The notes: generated from the sequence alone by a model not told the origin. Numbered from the stretch's first letter, positions 36,101-48,292 are shown. The stretch is 64,000 nt of DNA from Rutidosis leptorrhynchoides (GCF_046630445.1 NC_092340.1:18268001-18332000); one strand, 5' to 3'. Translations and numbers: made by a program.

Positions 36101-38489
36101 ATTAAGCAAAGTTTTTTTAAAACATTTTATTAGCTGGAGTCACTAGGATTAAGACATAAGACAAAAAAACATATTAACCGAAAAAATTAAAAAGAAGATG
36201 GACGTTGTTTTAGTGTCATTACCGGGATTAGCAATTGCAAACTATTCGAAGTGTCCAATCGCTGGACTAGTAATTGGAGAACATCGGTCTTTACAAGAAT
36301 GCTAGTCGCAACAGTGGAAAGAGCCGAGAGATAAACAACGACCCAAGCTATTTCAGTTGCTAATTCATCGTCCCTGTTCATCAAAGTACACAAATTACCA
36401 AAAAATTAAACAAAAACATGTTTCAAATAACACCCAATTCACCAAATAACATTAAAAATGCAACTAAACATATATCAACAACTTACAATTTCCTTAAATG
36501 TCTTAATATAGCATCCACAACGCCATCGACTTTTATTAGTTCGGTTGCGGCCTTTGGGTCCGGTCCCTACATTCACAAACACAATTATATATAATACAAA
36601 AATAAAAGTGTTTGTATAAGCAAATTATATGAGTGATTAAGAACCTTGATTAGGTTTGATAACGACCAAGCAGCGGTTTGAACCGTCGAACCCTTGTTTG
36701 GTAACATCATTTTTGCAAGCGGAATTAAGGCTCCTTGAGATATAAGAATATGTCTTAATTCTTCACCTTCGCCGGCAACGTTTCCTATTGCCCATGCACA
36801 CTGCTCGGCAACGGGCACTGAACTCTTCTCTGCAAAAAAAAAAAAAAAAACATAAAAACAAAAACAAATCTTTAGATGAGGAGAAACATACAAAGTGCTT
36901 CTTTTGTCCCACATTAAAATGACGGTAACTTCTTAGGAAGTTACATACGATGTAAGATTAATGTTTTGAACCATATATTAAAAATGAGCTAATTGAGGGT
37001 TTAAATTTTATATCAAATGTAACACATTTAATTAAAGATGAACCGCTCATACATGTTGAAGCCCATTCATGTGTATTTGCTTAAACCTCCTCAAGCCTTT
37101 TTATTAGAAGACTTGTTTGAGCCGAAAATTATATTCAAAGATTATGATTATTATTCTAAAAATACTGCTTTATCATAACCATTAACGCAACCCAAACAGA
37201 TGTGGACCATTGTGATCCGTACTACTATGGCACATTTCAACCCAAACCCAAGTTGACCTATTAACTATCCCGTTTGAACGACACACCATACCATTTCCAT
37301 TCACGTGAACATAGATGGGTCAGGCAAAGATGATACATGAAATGAAGGAAAACGGGTGACATTAACAGACCTCAAGGTTCATTAACAAAATCCAAACAAT
37401 TTTTCATACAAGTTTTCAGATATATACACATTTATGTGCAATAAAATCTTTACAATCATTTATACTAGCCTCATTATATGCACGATTATAAATCCCGAAT
37501 ATAAAAACTCACCTCCTAAATGAGCAATAAGTAACGGTAATGCGGGCAACAAAGCTCTCGTTTCTTCAGGTTTCCCCGCAGCTATATTTGTTAGACACCA
37601 AGCAGCCTCAAGCAACTAAGTTATGAATCCAAAAACAATATTAATATTAAACCTTAAAAAAAAGCACATGGTATGATTTGACAGAATAAAAGGTTGAATT
37701 TACCTGTTCATCTTGGGACCCAAATGAAAGACATTGTACAAGCAAAGGTATTGCTCCAGAATTGATAGCAGATTCAATAGGAGGAAACTCTGATTTAGAC
37801 AATAAACGCCTTAGTTCACGAAGAGCGTTAACCTTTTTATGAACTGCACCTTTCCCCCTAAAGATAATAGTATAAAATGAAATGATTTTAATAAAGTTAA
37901 CCAAGAAACTGCACAAGATAACAGACTTACTGAAAGGCAATTGCAGTCTTTAGTTCTTCAACTGCCTTAGACGTTTGAGCCTCTAAAATCGATTGTTCTT
38001 CTTCAATAATCATGTCATTATCACCATCAGGAACATCCATATCAGTGCTAACTCCCACTCTACATAATCGTTTTGTTCGAAACAAAGCTTCTCGCCTTTC
38101 TTTACCAACTGAAACTGCATTCTGCTTTCTCTTTTGTGCAGCAGTACTCCCAACTACAATACCGAATCAACACTTACAAAGTAAGACTTACTGGGACATT
38201 TCATCGAACACCTTGTCTGCATATAAATTCCTAATTCACAATTTCAACCAAACCCACAAAAAATTTGGTAAAGTTAATGCAAGATTGTACTCGATAGATG
38301 TTATACAAGGGTTAGAATGAAAAACAGTAACATGGATACAAGAAAAATATGTAATTTGATTAATTTGTTGAACTAACATATTTAATTGAATAGTATTGTG
38401 TAGATAAGGTGTAGAGTAAGAAGAGAAAGGGGCATGCCTGGAGTCTTGATAGGGTCTCTTCTGGGTATGGTTGCGTTCTCATCGGCCAT
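33117..38489 (-). CDS. IMPA-9: Importin subunit alpha-9, 519 aa
   Basis: Nuclear import adaptor: armadillo repeats bind nuclear localisation signals and the N-terminal IBB segment binds importin beta. Exons (minus strand): 38489-38438, 38153-37931, 37857-37704, 37615-37513, 36829-36645, 36566-36487, 36373-36223, 35588-35507, 34560-34502, 34245-33940, 33281-33117, total 1560 nt in frame. A basic IBB-like segment spans about residues 9-53 (QKRKQNAVSVGKERREALFR). Armadillo repeats follow, with the W...N ladder AAWCLTNIAAG, CAWAIGNVAGEG, AAWSLSNLIKG, AAWVLSNIAAG. The end is FQFHENEDLRNMANQLVDKY. Length and text match Arabidopsis IMPA-9 as I recall it. The introns after exons 1 and 8 appear to use GC donors. 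Intron 8 carries a MITE. A truncated Tekay element abuts the 5' end. Confidence 0.95.
34614..35057. mobile_element. hAT-type MITE in importin intron 8
   Basis: Flanked by perfect 8-bp repeats TATATAGG (34606-34613 and 35058-35065). Ends CATTGTTGTAAAAACGG and the reverse complement of TTTTACAAACCTG form an imperfect inverted repeat beginning CA, typical of hAT. The interior is rich in AACGGTCAA words. Its near end is 53 bp from the exon 9 acceptor. Confidence 0.75.
35226..35400. repeat. Second TTGTAAAA-type repeat remnant in importin intron 8
   Basis: ATTGTAAAAATCGATACTCG followed by several GAGTACTCGG and TTTTGACCGA words resembles the ends and TTGACC-rich interior of the MITE at 34614-35057. 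No target duplication was found. Confidence 0.4.
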
Positions 38490-38640
38490 TGTTTTGACTT
38501 CAAGATTCAGGTTTTCAAAAACGCGCTGGTATCGGTATCAAACTTGAAGGAATCCGAATTGACTTGACTTCTTATGAAACTATAAGCCCTCGTTTTTACT
38601 TTCTGAAAATACAAATAAAAATTACTCTTAATAAATATGA
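38490..38640 (-). promoter_or_regulatory. Leader region of importin alpha-9, cut short by a retroelement
   Basis: Only about 150 bp separate the ATG (38489) from the pol sequence of the Tekay element. The segment contains an acceptor-like TTTGTATTTTCAG (minus strand, about 38615-38603), so the ATG exon may follow a 5' untranslated intron whose first exon and promoter lay further away. No TATA box is evident. Confidence 0.45.
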
Positions 38641-38647
38641 TTAATGA

Positions 38648-41011
38648 TTAATTTTTATTCTTTATTTTTTTTAACGACGACTTAACGGGGACCACCATAG
38701 GAGGTCCTATAACCTGACCCAGAAATTGGACTTCCTTCAACCAAAATTCACACTTGGAGAATTTCGCATAAAGTTGCTCTTGTCTCAAGAGTTCAAGTAC
38801 TAAACGAAGATGTTGCTCGTGCTCTTCTTCGCTCTTAGAGTAGATGAGGATATCATCTATGAAGACGATAACAAACTTATCCAAGTACGGCTTGCAGACA
38901 CGATTCATAAGGTCCATGAACACGGCAGGTGCGTTGGTCAATCCGAATGGCATCACGAGAAACTCATAATGACCATAACGGGTTCTGAATGCAGTCTTCA
39001 TCAAGTCGCTCTCTTTCACCCTCAACTGGTGATAACCGGATCGCAAATCAATCTTAGAGTAAACGCTTGATCCTTGTAGCTGATCGAAAAGATCATCAAT
39101 TCTGGGAAGGGGATACCGATTCTTGATCGTCAATTTGTTGAGTTCACGGTAGTTGATACACATACGGAAGGATCCATCCTTCTTTTTTACAAACAAAACA
39201 GGCGCACCCCAAGGCGAAGAACTCGGTCGAATAAACCCACGGTCTAGTAATTCTTGTAGCTGACTCTGCAACTCTTGCATTTCTGAAGGTGCGAGTCGAT
39301 AAGGTGCACGAGCTACAGGTGCAGCTCCTGGCACTAAATCGATCTGAAACTCTACTGCTCTCGTTGGTGGTAATCCAGGCAATTCTTCTGGGAAGACATC
39401 AGAAAACTCGTTCACAACACGAACATCGTTCACACTCTTCTCCTCGGTTTCTACCGTTTTCACATGTGCTAGAACAGCAAGACGTCCTTTCTTCATGATC
39501 TTTTGCGCTTTCACGCAACTAATGAGATTCAGCTTCGAGGTACATCTCTCTCCGTAAATGATCAGTGGCTCACCGTCTCTGCGTGGTATACGAAGAGCTT
39601 TATCTCCACAGATAATGTCGGCCCTTACTTTGGTCAACCAATCCATACCGACGATCATGTCAAAACTTCCCAATTTGATGGGTATCAAATCAATTTTGAA
39701 ATCCGCAACAGCTATGTTGATAATAGCTCCTCGGCCAATTTGGTCAACTTTTTTAAGTTTTCTGTTGGCTACCTCGACAAGCATACTCTTTTTTAAAGGA
39801 ACTAACGACCAATTTATCTTATCGCAAAAGTGTCTACATACATAACTTCTATCGGCACCAGTATCAAATAAGACAGAAGCTAATAGATTGTTGATAGTGA
39901 ATATACCTGTCACCAAGTAGGGGTTCTCACGTGCATCCCTTGCATTAACGTTGAAAGCTCTACCACGTGGTGGTCCGCCGTCCTTTCGCTTGTTGGGCCA
40001 CGCATTTCTGAAATGGCCCGTCTGTCCGCATTCATAGCACTTTTTTAGTCCATTGGGGTTCACCTTCACATTCAGGGTGGTGACCTTGCAGTCCTTACCG
40101 ATATGTCCAGTCCGTTGGCACTTTTCATAAACCACATTACAATACCCAGTGTGGTGCTTGTAGCACCTCTTGTATTGCGGTAGGGTACCCTTGTAGTTCG
40201 GGTTTGAGCTTGTGTTTGGGTTAGGGTTTCCACCGTTATTGTGCCTCTTGGCGGGGGTTTGATCATAGGTTCTCCCCTTGTTGTTGTTGTTGTTGTTGTC
40301 CCACTTGCGCTTGTCACTTCTACCCGCTTCAGACTTAGCCTTCTCCGGTTCATCGATGATAATTTGATTCATGAGAGTATGCGCCATGCGCATTGCTTCC
40401 GGGACGTTGGGTGGCTTAGACGAGGTGACATTACCCTTAATGGACTTAGGAAGTCCCCACAAGTACCTTTCCATACGCTTGAACTCCGGGGTAACCATGG
40501 TAGGACACATCAGGGCTAGTTCCAGATATCTACGGTTGTAACCATCGAGATCGTTCCCCATAACCTTCAACTGCATAAACTCCATCTCCATCTTCTGGAT
40601 CTCTGTCTTAGGGAAATATTCCTCAATCAGGGCCCCTTTGAACTCTTCCCATGGAGTAGCAAACGCCTCATCAATACCCTTTGCTTGAGCCAACGTGCTC
40701 CACCATGTTAGTGCGCCGTCAGACAGCGTACATGAAGCAAACTTGGTTTTGTTTGCCTCTGAGCAGTTACTAACTCAAAACACAGATTCTAATTTCTCAA
40801 ACCACCGAGTGAGACCAACTGGTCCCTCTGTTCCACTAAAGTTGTGGGGTTTGCAGCTTTGAAACTCTTTGTATGTGCATCCATTACGAATGGGCTGATT
40901 AACCGGTGGTGGTGGAGCTTGGAGGTTTCTTTCCACTAAAGCTGCGGCGACTCGTTCATTGATCATAACCTCGATTTGGGCTGCGGTGGGTGTTGATCGT
41001 CCGTTGGCCAT
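38648..41011 (-). pseudogene. Tekay gag-pol remains (gag, zinc knuckle, protease, reverse transcriptase)
   Basis: In order on the minus strand: gag N-terminal part (MANGRSTPTAAQIEVMINER), gag core ([19 protein letters not shown]), zinc-knuckle stretch, aspartic protease ([12 protein letters not shown]), and reverse transcriptase with FIDDILIYS. RNase H, integrase and chromodomain are not present. Broken fossil. A frame of about 680 aa still spans most of it. Confidence 0.85.
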
Positions 41012-41308
41012 GATGTTCTAAACAAAAATTTTGACTCAAGTCAAAATCCAGTATTCAATAAATAATAATACAGTATATGGTAACCAACATGGAATCAACA
41101 CATCACATGTTTATTAAGTAACGCATCTAGGTACAAATACCATAGAATCAACATACAGTAACGTAAATAGAACACCGTGCAAGAATTAAACAACACAAGA
41201 TTTCCATTCATTAATAATAAGTTGCATACATCTGCATAAGTTCGTACAATACATAAGTAATACATGAAACTACAGCTAGATTACATAATGAAATCTACTA
41301 CAAATGTC

Positions 41309-42193
41309 CTATGGTGATGGTGGGTGTAGGATGTCCATTACGTGGGACATCTGGTCCTCAAGCTCAGTTACCCGAGCACGGAGGATCTCCACCTCCCTCA
41401 TCAGTTCCTCGACAGAGGGAGATGGTGGGGCAGGTGGCGCAGTCGGTACGGGTGGTGCTGGTGGAGCTGGTGGTGCAGACGGTCCGGCTTCAGATGTAGA
41501 GGCTGCGAAGCGGTAAGGCTTACGGATGAAGGGATCAGCAGGATACGGCACAAGCCGCTTACGAGCGGTAACCCTACGACGCCGACCATATGCGTCAGTG
41601 AATGCTCGACCTCCGTTGATCCCTGGAATGACGGTACCATCGAAAAGGTACCGCTTCTTCGGCGGGGTGGAGGGTGGCTGTACAGGTGCATCATCAGGGT
41701 CCTCCTCGTTGGAGTCATCGTCACTAGAGTCGTCTGTGGATGAGTCGTCGGATGACGGGTCATCTGAATCATGTGGAGGTGGCTGCACTGGCTCTCCTCG
41801 GGCGGCCATCATCTGTCGGTATCTAGCGGGTCCGATCGGCACGAGACGTCCATCAGGAGCGCATCGGCACCAATGGCGATACTGATGACGGAACGGACCT
41901 TCCCCAAATTTTGCGGGAATCACAACACCACCGGAGCGGGGCTGTGGCTCCGAGGGTCAGTGGGCAAGTGAAGCTGGAATCTCTGGTATGTTTTGGGCTC
42001 CGTCTGCGGTAACCACTGGGGCAGGTGTATGGCTGTTGGTTCCGGAGGATGAAGCGCCGGGGTCACTGGTGGGTAACGGGATCTGTGTGTCGGTAGCAGC
42101 AGTAGGTGAGGTGGTTGACGAGTCTGAATCGCTACCCAAAATGATGACAGGTGGAATATCTGACATCTGAACAAGGAAAAATAACTTTTCCAT
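41309..42193 (-). pseudogene. 5' accessory frame(s) of the Tekay element
   Basis: Two minus-strand stretches (42193-41957 and 41923-41309) lie between the primer site and gag. They encode a low-complexity protein: MSDIPPVIILGSDSDSSTTS at the start, acidic Ser/Asp runs, Pro/Ala runs, then a likely coiled coil (EELMREVEILRARVTELEDQ). GC content is clearly higher than in the surroundings. It is broken as a whole. Its role in the element is unknown. Confidence 0.55.
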
Positions 42194-42500
42194 GTCAGTA
42201 AGTCATAAAGCAAGCATGTATTAGGCCAAGTAACTACAACAGTCTAAATCATGTATAACAATTAAATAGCATGGCAATAGCAGCAAATTGTACGAAAGTA
42301 GCATGCAATCGAAAGCAGATAATATCATGCAGTAGTGATAACAAGTAACAGTATATGGCATATAGCGGTAAAAGTAAGCAGCAGCATGCAGCAAGTTTCG
42401 AAGAAACGGGTAAACTAGCAAGTTGTAGATTAGTCCTATTAGTGAATCCTACTCGGGTCGGTCCAGACTCACTAATGTAACCTAATTCCCTACAACCAAT

Positions 42501-42512
42501 GCTCTGATACCA
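42501..42512 (-). other. Primer binding site, initiator Met tRNA
   Basis: Minus-strand TGGTATCAGAGC lies two bases from the LTR end at 42515. Confidence 0.85.
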
Positions 42513-42514
42513 AA

Positions 42515-45500
42515 TGTGACGCCCCCGTACTAAATCAACATGTACAGACCATCAACAACAGGATCATTACAAGGTCAAACACTATATGCGTTTTCAAAAC
42601 AAGTTTACATTCATGATAAAAGGTGACGTCATAACTAACATCGAATGTTTTACATCAAAAGTATGCTTCTATGAATAGAAGCTAAGATAATAGTGCGTGA
42701 CCCTTAGGTCGTTACAAATCATTGTTTCAAAAGTATTAAAATTTAAATGCAAGATAAAGTGTTTCATGCGGTGACATCTCTAGTAAAGCACAGCAGAAGT
42801 CTACGAGGCATGACTAGTACAACAGCGGAAGCAACCTTAATCACCTGAGAAAAACATGCTTAAAAATATCAACACAAAGGTTGGTGAGCTATAGTTTAAG
42901 TATAACAGTAATGTAAGGTAGGCCACAAGATTTCAGTGCTACAAAGAGCGTTTCAAAACAGTATGTAAAGTATATGTTTAACCGTGGGCACTTGGTAACT
43001 AACTTAACGTTTATAACCCCCTGAAAGTACACTTGGCGAGTGCGTATGTTTACAAAGTATTAAACACCCGTTAAATGCTAGCGCTACTAGCCCGAGTGGG
43101 GATGTCAAACCCTATGGATCCATATCTAAGATTCTCGTTCACCGGTTCAAAAACCAATGACTAAACGTTACCGAGCTAAAGGGAAAGTTTATGCCGTTGT
43201 ATAACCCACACATATATAAAGTTTAAGTACTCGTGCCTAGTATGTAAAACGTAAAATGCGCATGTATTCTCAGTTCCCAAAATAGTTAAAGTAAAAAGGG
43301 ATGCTATAACTCACATTGGTAAAGTAGTAGTAAAGTTGAGTCGAGAAGTAAGCAAGTATGTAGGTCCGGAAAGTCCTCAACCTAAGTCAAATATTACTAA
43401 GTCAGTAAATCATCCCAATAGGTTTAAATGTATGTAAATTAGGTCTTAAAGGTCATCATCATTCATCATCAAACAAAGCGTATAAAGTAAGTTTCATTCT
43501 AGAAAAGAGTTTAAATCAAAGGCTGAATTCGATCAGTCACCATGGCCTCTCTACCTACTGAAATAAGGTGAGACCAGTGGCCATGGCTCCGTATATAAGT
43601 CCTTTAGTTGCTATAAAAATTCTAGAAGCAAACTCGCCTTCTTTTGACCGTGACGACGGTCTAAGTGCGAGTAGGTCAGAATTTTCAGCACAACGTTAAA
43701 AGGACATAGTGACACTCGGAGGGCCATAAATCCTAAACCGTAACTCGGATTAAGACGAGTCTTAAACGAAAAATTATCTACTCGAACAGAGCTAACTGAA
43801 AATAATCTTTACAGTAGCCCAGGTTGTCGGGTCAGACCCAAAAAACAGTAGCTAGAGTGTTCTGGTGGGTTCTTGGTGCTCGATGCTCATCACGGTTCTC
43901 ATCCTTGATGCATATAGCTTCAAGTGTACAACTCGTTGATGTGTTTGCATCATCCTTACCAAGTTTTGACCATCATAACACTAGTTCAAGTCTAAGATAA
44001 GTAGCATAACTCATTTAAGTGTTGCAAGTAGTTTGATAAACCAAAGTTACATCAAGATCTTAGATCCGACACATACATGAACTCTAAAAGTAATATTAAC
44101 CAAGTTTTGACTATCGTGACACAAGTGTAAGTCTAAGACATGTAGCACAACTCACTTAAGAGTTGTATGAAGTTTGATGAACCAAAGTTACATCAAAATC
44201 TTAGATCCAACACAAACAAAAGTTTTACAAGTAACATTAATCTACAACTTGAAATTAAACTTAAGCAAACAAGATCTTAGGTTGTAGAACATAGTTCTTA
44301 GTTAGATCTTGAAGATCCTAGACCCAAAAGTCTAGATCTAAAGTTCTTAAGTTAAATTCAACACAAGTATATGAAGTTGTAACTAGAAAGTTAAACTTCC
44401 ATGTTCTTGAACTCACAAAGTTAACTTTGGTTTCAAGAAGTATGAGATCAAGCTTTAACTAGTAATACTTGACCATGAACATCAAACTCAAATTTAAAGT
44501 AAGTAAAAATGAAGAAATAAACTAGATCTACAAGTATTATGTTTATATTTGCTTCATACTTGAGAAGATTCAAACTAAAGTATTGAATCTTAAGAATTCA
44601 AGTCTACAAACATGAAAACAAAAAAGATTAAAAACTTATGAACTTTTAGTCTTGAAAACACTTAAGTATAGAACTACAAACTAACAAGTCTGAGTTCTTG
44701 TTCTTGGTTCTTCATCAACAAAAGAGTGAAGAAAACAAGATTCATGGAGATGCAAACTAATAAGTTTGATCTCTAACAACAAACAACAAACAAACAACAA
44801 AGACTAGTAATTAAACAACAACCAACAATGATGATGATGAGTGTGAATGTTACGGTTTTTAGAAGGGAGGAAGAGGAGAAATAAACTTGCTACTTACTAG
44901 TTTTGAGAGAGAAATGAGAGAAAATGTTGTGGTGTTTGAATGTGTGTGAAAAAGAAATGAAGTGCAAGTAACAAGTAATAAGGAAAGTAAAAAAAAAATG
45001 AACTCCCTTGCCACCCTTGCAAGCTCACGGTTTCAAGGGACACAAGAGGCAAGTCAACTTGCTACTTTCTAACATGGGAGGGATGGAAAAAGCTTGAATG
45101 AGATATAAGTTAAAGTGTATGGAGAAATGGTCATGCATGCTTAAGTAATTTGTCTCCTAATTAGCTTAATAAATCAAGTATAAACTTAATGTAATACTAG
45201 CATGAAAGTTGGGCTTACAAGTCCATTATAGGTGTAGGGTGGGCTTACTAGTCCAAGAAATAAAAGTCCAAGTCCAAATTAATTAATAAAAGGCCCAAGT
45301 CCAAGTATGTGCTATAATTAAGTAATTAAGCCCAAGTAATTAACTACTAACCTTAGCTAATTAAAAATGACTAATAATAAATAATCATGAACGTAAATAA
45401 TATTCAAAAATATTATTCGTGAAAAGTACGCGTGTCACAAAGACTTGTCGGGCCATGGAGATTCAAATACAATAACAAGTAAATGCATAACAATACATTT

Positions 45501-45565
45501 ATTAAAGCGCAAGTATTAATAATAAATATTAATAAATAAACGTTGGAAAATCCAGGGTCGTTACA
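42515..45565 (-). repeat. 5' LTR of the Tekay-type element (3.05 kb)
   Basis: On the minus strand it starts TGTAACGACCCTGG (at 45565) and ends GGGGGCGTCACA (at 42515). The flank AATCC (45566-45570) is the expected target copy, its partner being lost with the 3' half. No paired GC-rich word like those in the other LTRs was noticed. Confidence 0.85.
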
Positions 45566-46466
45566 AATCCCATCATGTATCACGTTTTCCTAAAGTTTCT
45601 TACAACAAAACAAACAAGGAACCACCAATTCATGGGGCCGGTTACCTTTTCCATTTGTTTTAATTATTTGCATATTCCTTCATTGAGTTAAAATTTTCCC
45701 CTGTAACCCACTAGCTAAATATAATTATGAGTGGGGTATTCCTTGTTCAAAGCTTGTCGACCAACATTACCCTATTTAATCGAATCATGTACACATCCAA
45801 CTCCATTTTACAGCGACTGTAGCTCAGATCTACTAACCATAATAATTAATACCTACGTATACATGTATGTATAGGTATGAAGTCTTACAAGGTGAACAGG
45901 TGTTTTGACGTGTTTAACAAGAGAAGCAATACACTAATTGTCTTTAACCTCGTGCTTATGATGATTCCTAATGTAATCATACACTAACGAATCAGTTACA
46001 TCCTCTTTTCTGGTGATCACCATCGTAAGAATTAAATTACGATCGAATAACAACTTTGCAGCTGTTTAAAAACGATTTGGTGGTGGTTTGAGGTCGTGTT
46101 TGCAGCAGGAAAAACTATAGTAGTTTCGATGGTATTAGGTTGTAGTTGTCGGATATCTAAATAAGTGGGTTTAGTCGATAGTCTTTAATAAAAGTTTAAG
46201 AGCTAGTGTTAGTATTTTGTGAGGTTGAAAATGGAGACAGGGAGAGATTATCAATGGTGGCTGTTATGGTGGTCCGGTGGAGGTTAAAGGTGGTGGTGAC
46301 GGGCGTACATGGCTGAATATTGTGGTATCCGGATATCGAGGTGGCGTGGTTGTCGAGTGGTTCTTGCGAGTAACTGATATTGCTCCATTTAGACATATTT
46401 ATTACGCAATATCGACCTCATTTTATGCGGTTTTGATGATCGTTGGGGCTTTAAAGTTGTTTTCCT
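45566..46466. other. Unassigned DNA between two retroelements
   Basis: About 900 bp without a gene or a recognised repeat. It could be original host DNA that once lay upstream of the importin gene, or part of an unrecognised element. GGTGG-rich sequence at 46250-46350 is the only compositional feature. Confidence 0.4.
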
Positions 46467-48102
46467 GTGCCAAAGTGTCCACTCAAGGCAAAATGCCTAA
46501 CTTGGTGTAAAATTTACCAAGAAATGTTCAAAAAGTGCAAAGAAAATGACAAGTGCAGGAAACAGCATCAAGAGCGCCGCTCCTAATAAAGGAGCGCCGC
46601 ACCTCACAGCCCAGAGCGCCGCACCTATGGTAAAAGCGGCGCAATCACCAACGTTTTGTCTCAATTTCTTCACAGTGAGCAGAAGCGTCGCTCTTCAGAG
46701 GCAGAAGCGCCGTTCCTACAGCTCCAAGAGCACCGTACCTAAGTCAACAACGCAGCACCAGATGAAGTATAGAGCGCCGCACCTGAGTCTAAAGCGCCGC
46801 ACCAATTGAAGCCAAGAGCGCCGCACCTATGTCAAAAGCGGTGCTCCTGACGCTGATTCAGCCCACTTTCCTCACCACTATAAATAGATAGGATAGGTCA
46901 TTTGGCAAGAGAGCTGCAGTTTTTACTCCGAATTACACACACAAAACCCTAATTTCATCATCCATTAGAGTTCTAAGGTGATTTGGAGGAAGCAAGCTCA
47001 AGTTTCATCTTCATTAGTGCTAGATCTTTCTTTTGTTATCAAATTAGGTTGTAATCTTAAATTTACTCTTTCTTATTTTGAATTAAATAGTTGTAATCTT
47101 TACTTAATCTTCATCTAAGTTTAATCTTTACTTGTAATCTTTGTTTATCATCATTTATCTTTGAATCTTAGCTTGTAATCACTCAAGATGATGTTTATTG
47201 ATGTTTTCATAATTATTGCTAGTGTAATCTTTGCTATGAGTGGCTAAATCTCTTATGTTTGCTTATATATGAATCTTTAATGCATGATGTGCCCTTAATC
47301 TATTGAATGAAAGTTGCTTTAAATGAAAATACATGAGCTAGTGTTATTGAGTTAGCCATGAGGTCCATTGCTATGTTTGATATTGGTTTTACTTTGATTA
47401 CATGAATTGAGTAGCTCTTTAAGTGATTTTAGTAGTGAATCAATTTGTGCTTCAACACCTTTGGTGATCTAGACAACTAGAATAGGAATTTCAAGTGATT
47501 GTGTTTCTAGGCCAGGTTAGTTTTCAATTGACCTTTGTTCATCATAGTGGTGTTTGACTATCTTAGGTGACTTTGATGGTTAAAGGGTTTTAAGTGATTT
47601 TAACCCGGGCATAATCTCAATAATCAACTCATACATTACTTGATCTAGTGTTGCTAAGCTTATATGAATTTGTGAGGTAAAATTGGATTAAGAATATTTA
47701 CTAGTTCAAACAACTTAAGTGATAACAATTTAGGGAAAACAAGGGCAATCTAAGCATAAAGAGGATTAGATAAGTGAACACTCTTCATCATATTGATTAC
47801 TTCTCATTTCTTCATTACTTGTTATTTGTTACTTGTTAAGTTTTAGTTCGTTTATCGTAAATTTAGTTGATTAGTCAAAATCTCTCGCAAAACCCCCCAA
47901 TCAAACAAAACCCCTAGGATAACTATTAGTTTCAAATACATAATCTACACCGCTCTCACGGGATGAACTTGATAAGAATACTTGCATTAAGTACTATAGC
48001 AACCGGGTTTTAAGTGCTCGATAGACTGTGCGTGCTTTTTGTGATATTTGAATCTTTTATAAATTTAGGGAGTTATGTATGGTATATCCACGCCACGTCA
48101 CA
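46467..48102 (+). repeat. 5' LTR of the second Athila-like element
   Basis: Ends just before the primer site. The likely start is TGTGCCAAAGTGTCC, not confirmed because no second LTR is visible. It contains a 12-word array and a TATA box (CTATAAATAG, 46878-46887). Confidence 0.5.
46573..46887 (+). promoter_or_regulatory. Array of about 12 AGCGCCGCACCT-like words before a TATA box
   Basis: Words start at 46573, 46593, 46615, 46635, 46684, 46705, 46729, 46749, 46773, 46793, 46817 and 46837. Steps are 20-24 bp, with one step of 49. The consensus is AGCGCCGCACCT with one to four changes in weaker copies, and the DNA between words is unrelated. The array ends about 30 bp before CTATAAATAG. Multiple binding sites for one DNA-binding protein are a reasonable inference. 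Confidence 0.65.
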
Positions 48103-48108
48103 CTTTCT

Positions 48109-48126
48109 TGGCGCAGCTGCCGGGGA
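48109..48126 (+). other. Primer binding site, tRNA-Asp type
   Basis: TGGCGCAGCTGCCGGGGA resembles the complement of plant tRNA-Asp 3' ends (TGGCGCCGTTGCCGGGGA), the primer often used by Athila elements. Confidence 0.75.
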
Positions 48127-48292
48127 GCGGTTAGCTAAGTTAGGTTGTGTATTTGGTACAAGATTTTAGTTATTCGATCCTTTTGTAAGGATTCGTCCTT
48201 ACAAAAGTTACTTTTATTGTGTTTTATTTATTAGTTTGTATTGGATAATCACTTGTGTTTTTGTTGTCTTTGAAGGTTAGGTCTATTGGTAT

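Larger units (their letters stand above)
38641..45565 (-). mobile_element. Tekay-type Ty3/gypsy element, 5' part only
   Basis: Read on the minus strand: LTR (45565-42515), initiator Met primer site, accessory frame, gag, protease and reverse transcriptase, ending within pol next to the importin leader. The downstream half and 3' LTR are not present. It is broken, with at least two breaks in the retained coding part. Clade is judged from the reverse transcriptase text ([37 protein letters not shown]), the roughly 3-kb LTR and the primer type. Confidence 0.8.

Noticed and set aside
33922-37940. Several separate short armadillo-like genes
   Set aside because: The pieces join in frame through proper splice sites into one protein of importin alpha-9 length.
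41304-41885. Plus-strand frames of 60-130 aa in the GC-rich region
   Set aside because: They are shadows of the minus-strand accessory frame, which has coherent composition and a coiled coil.
42515-45565. Search for a 32-bp word pair in the Tekay LTR and in the LTR at 14720-18180
   Set aside because: No convincing pair was found in either, so the module is not universal. Short inverted words near 15650 in the latter lack the pitch and the TATA box.
46573-46848. Regularly spaced repeats considered as a CRISPR-like array
   Set aside because: The genome is plant nuclear DNA, the words are only 12 bp and degenerate, and they lie in an LTR promoter region.
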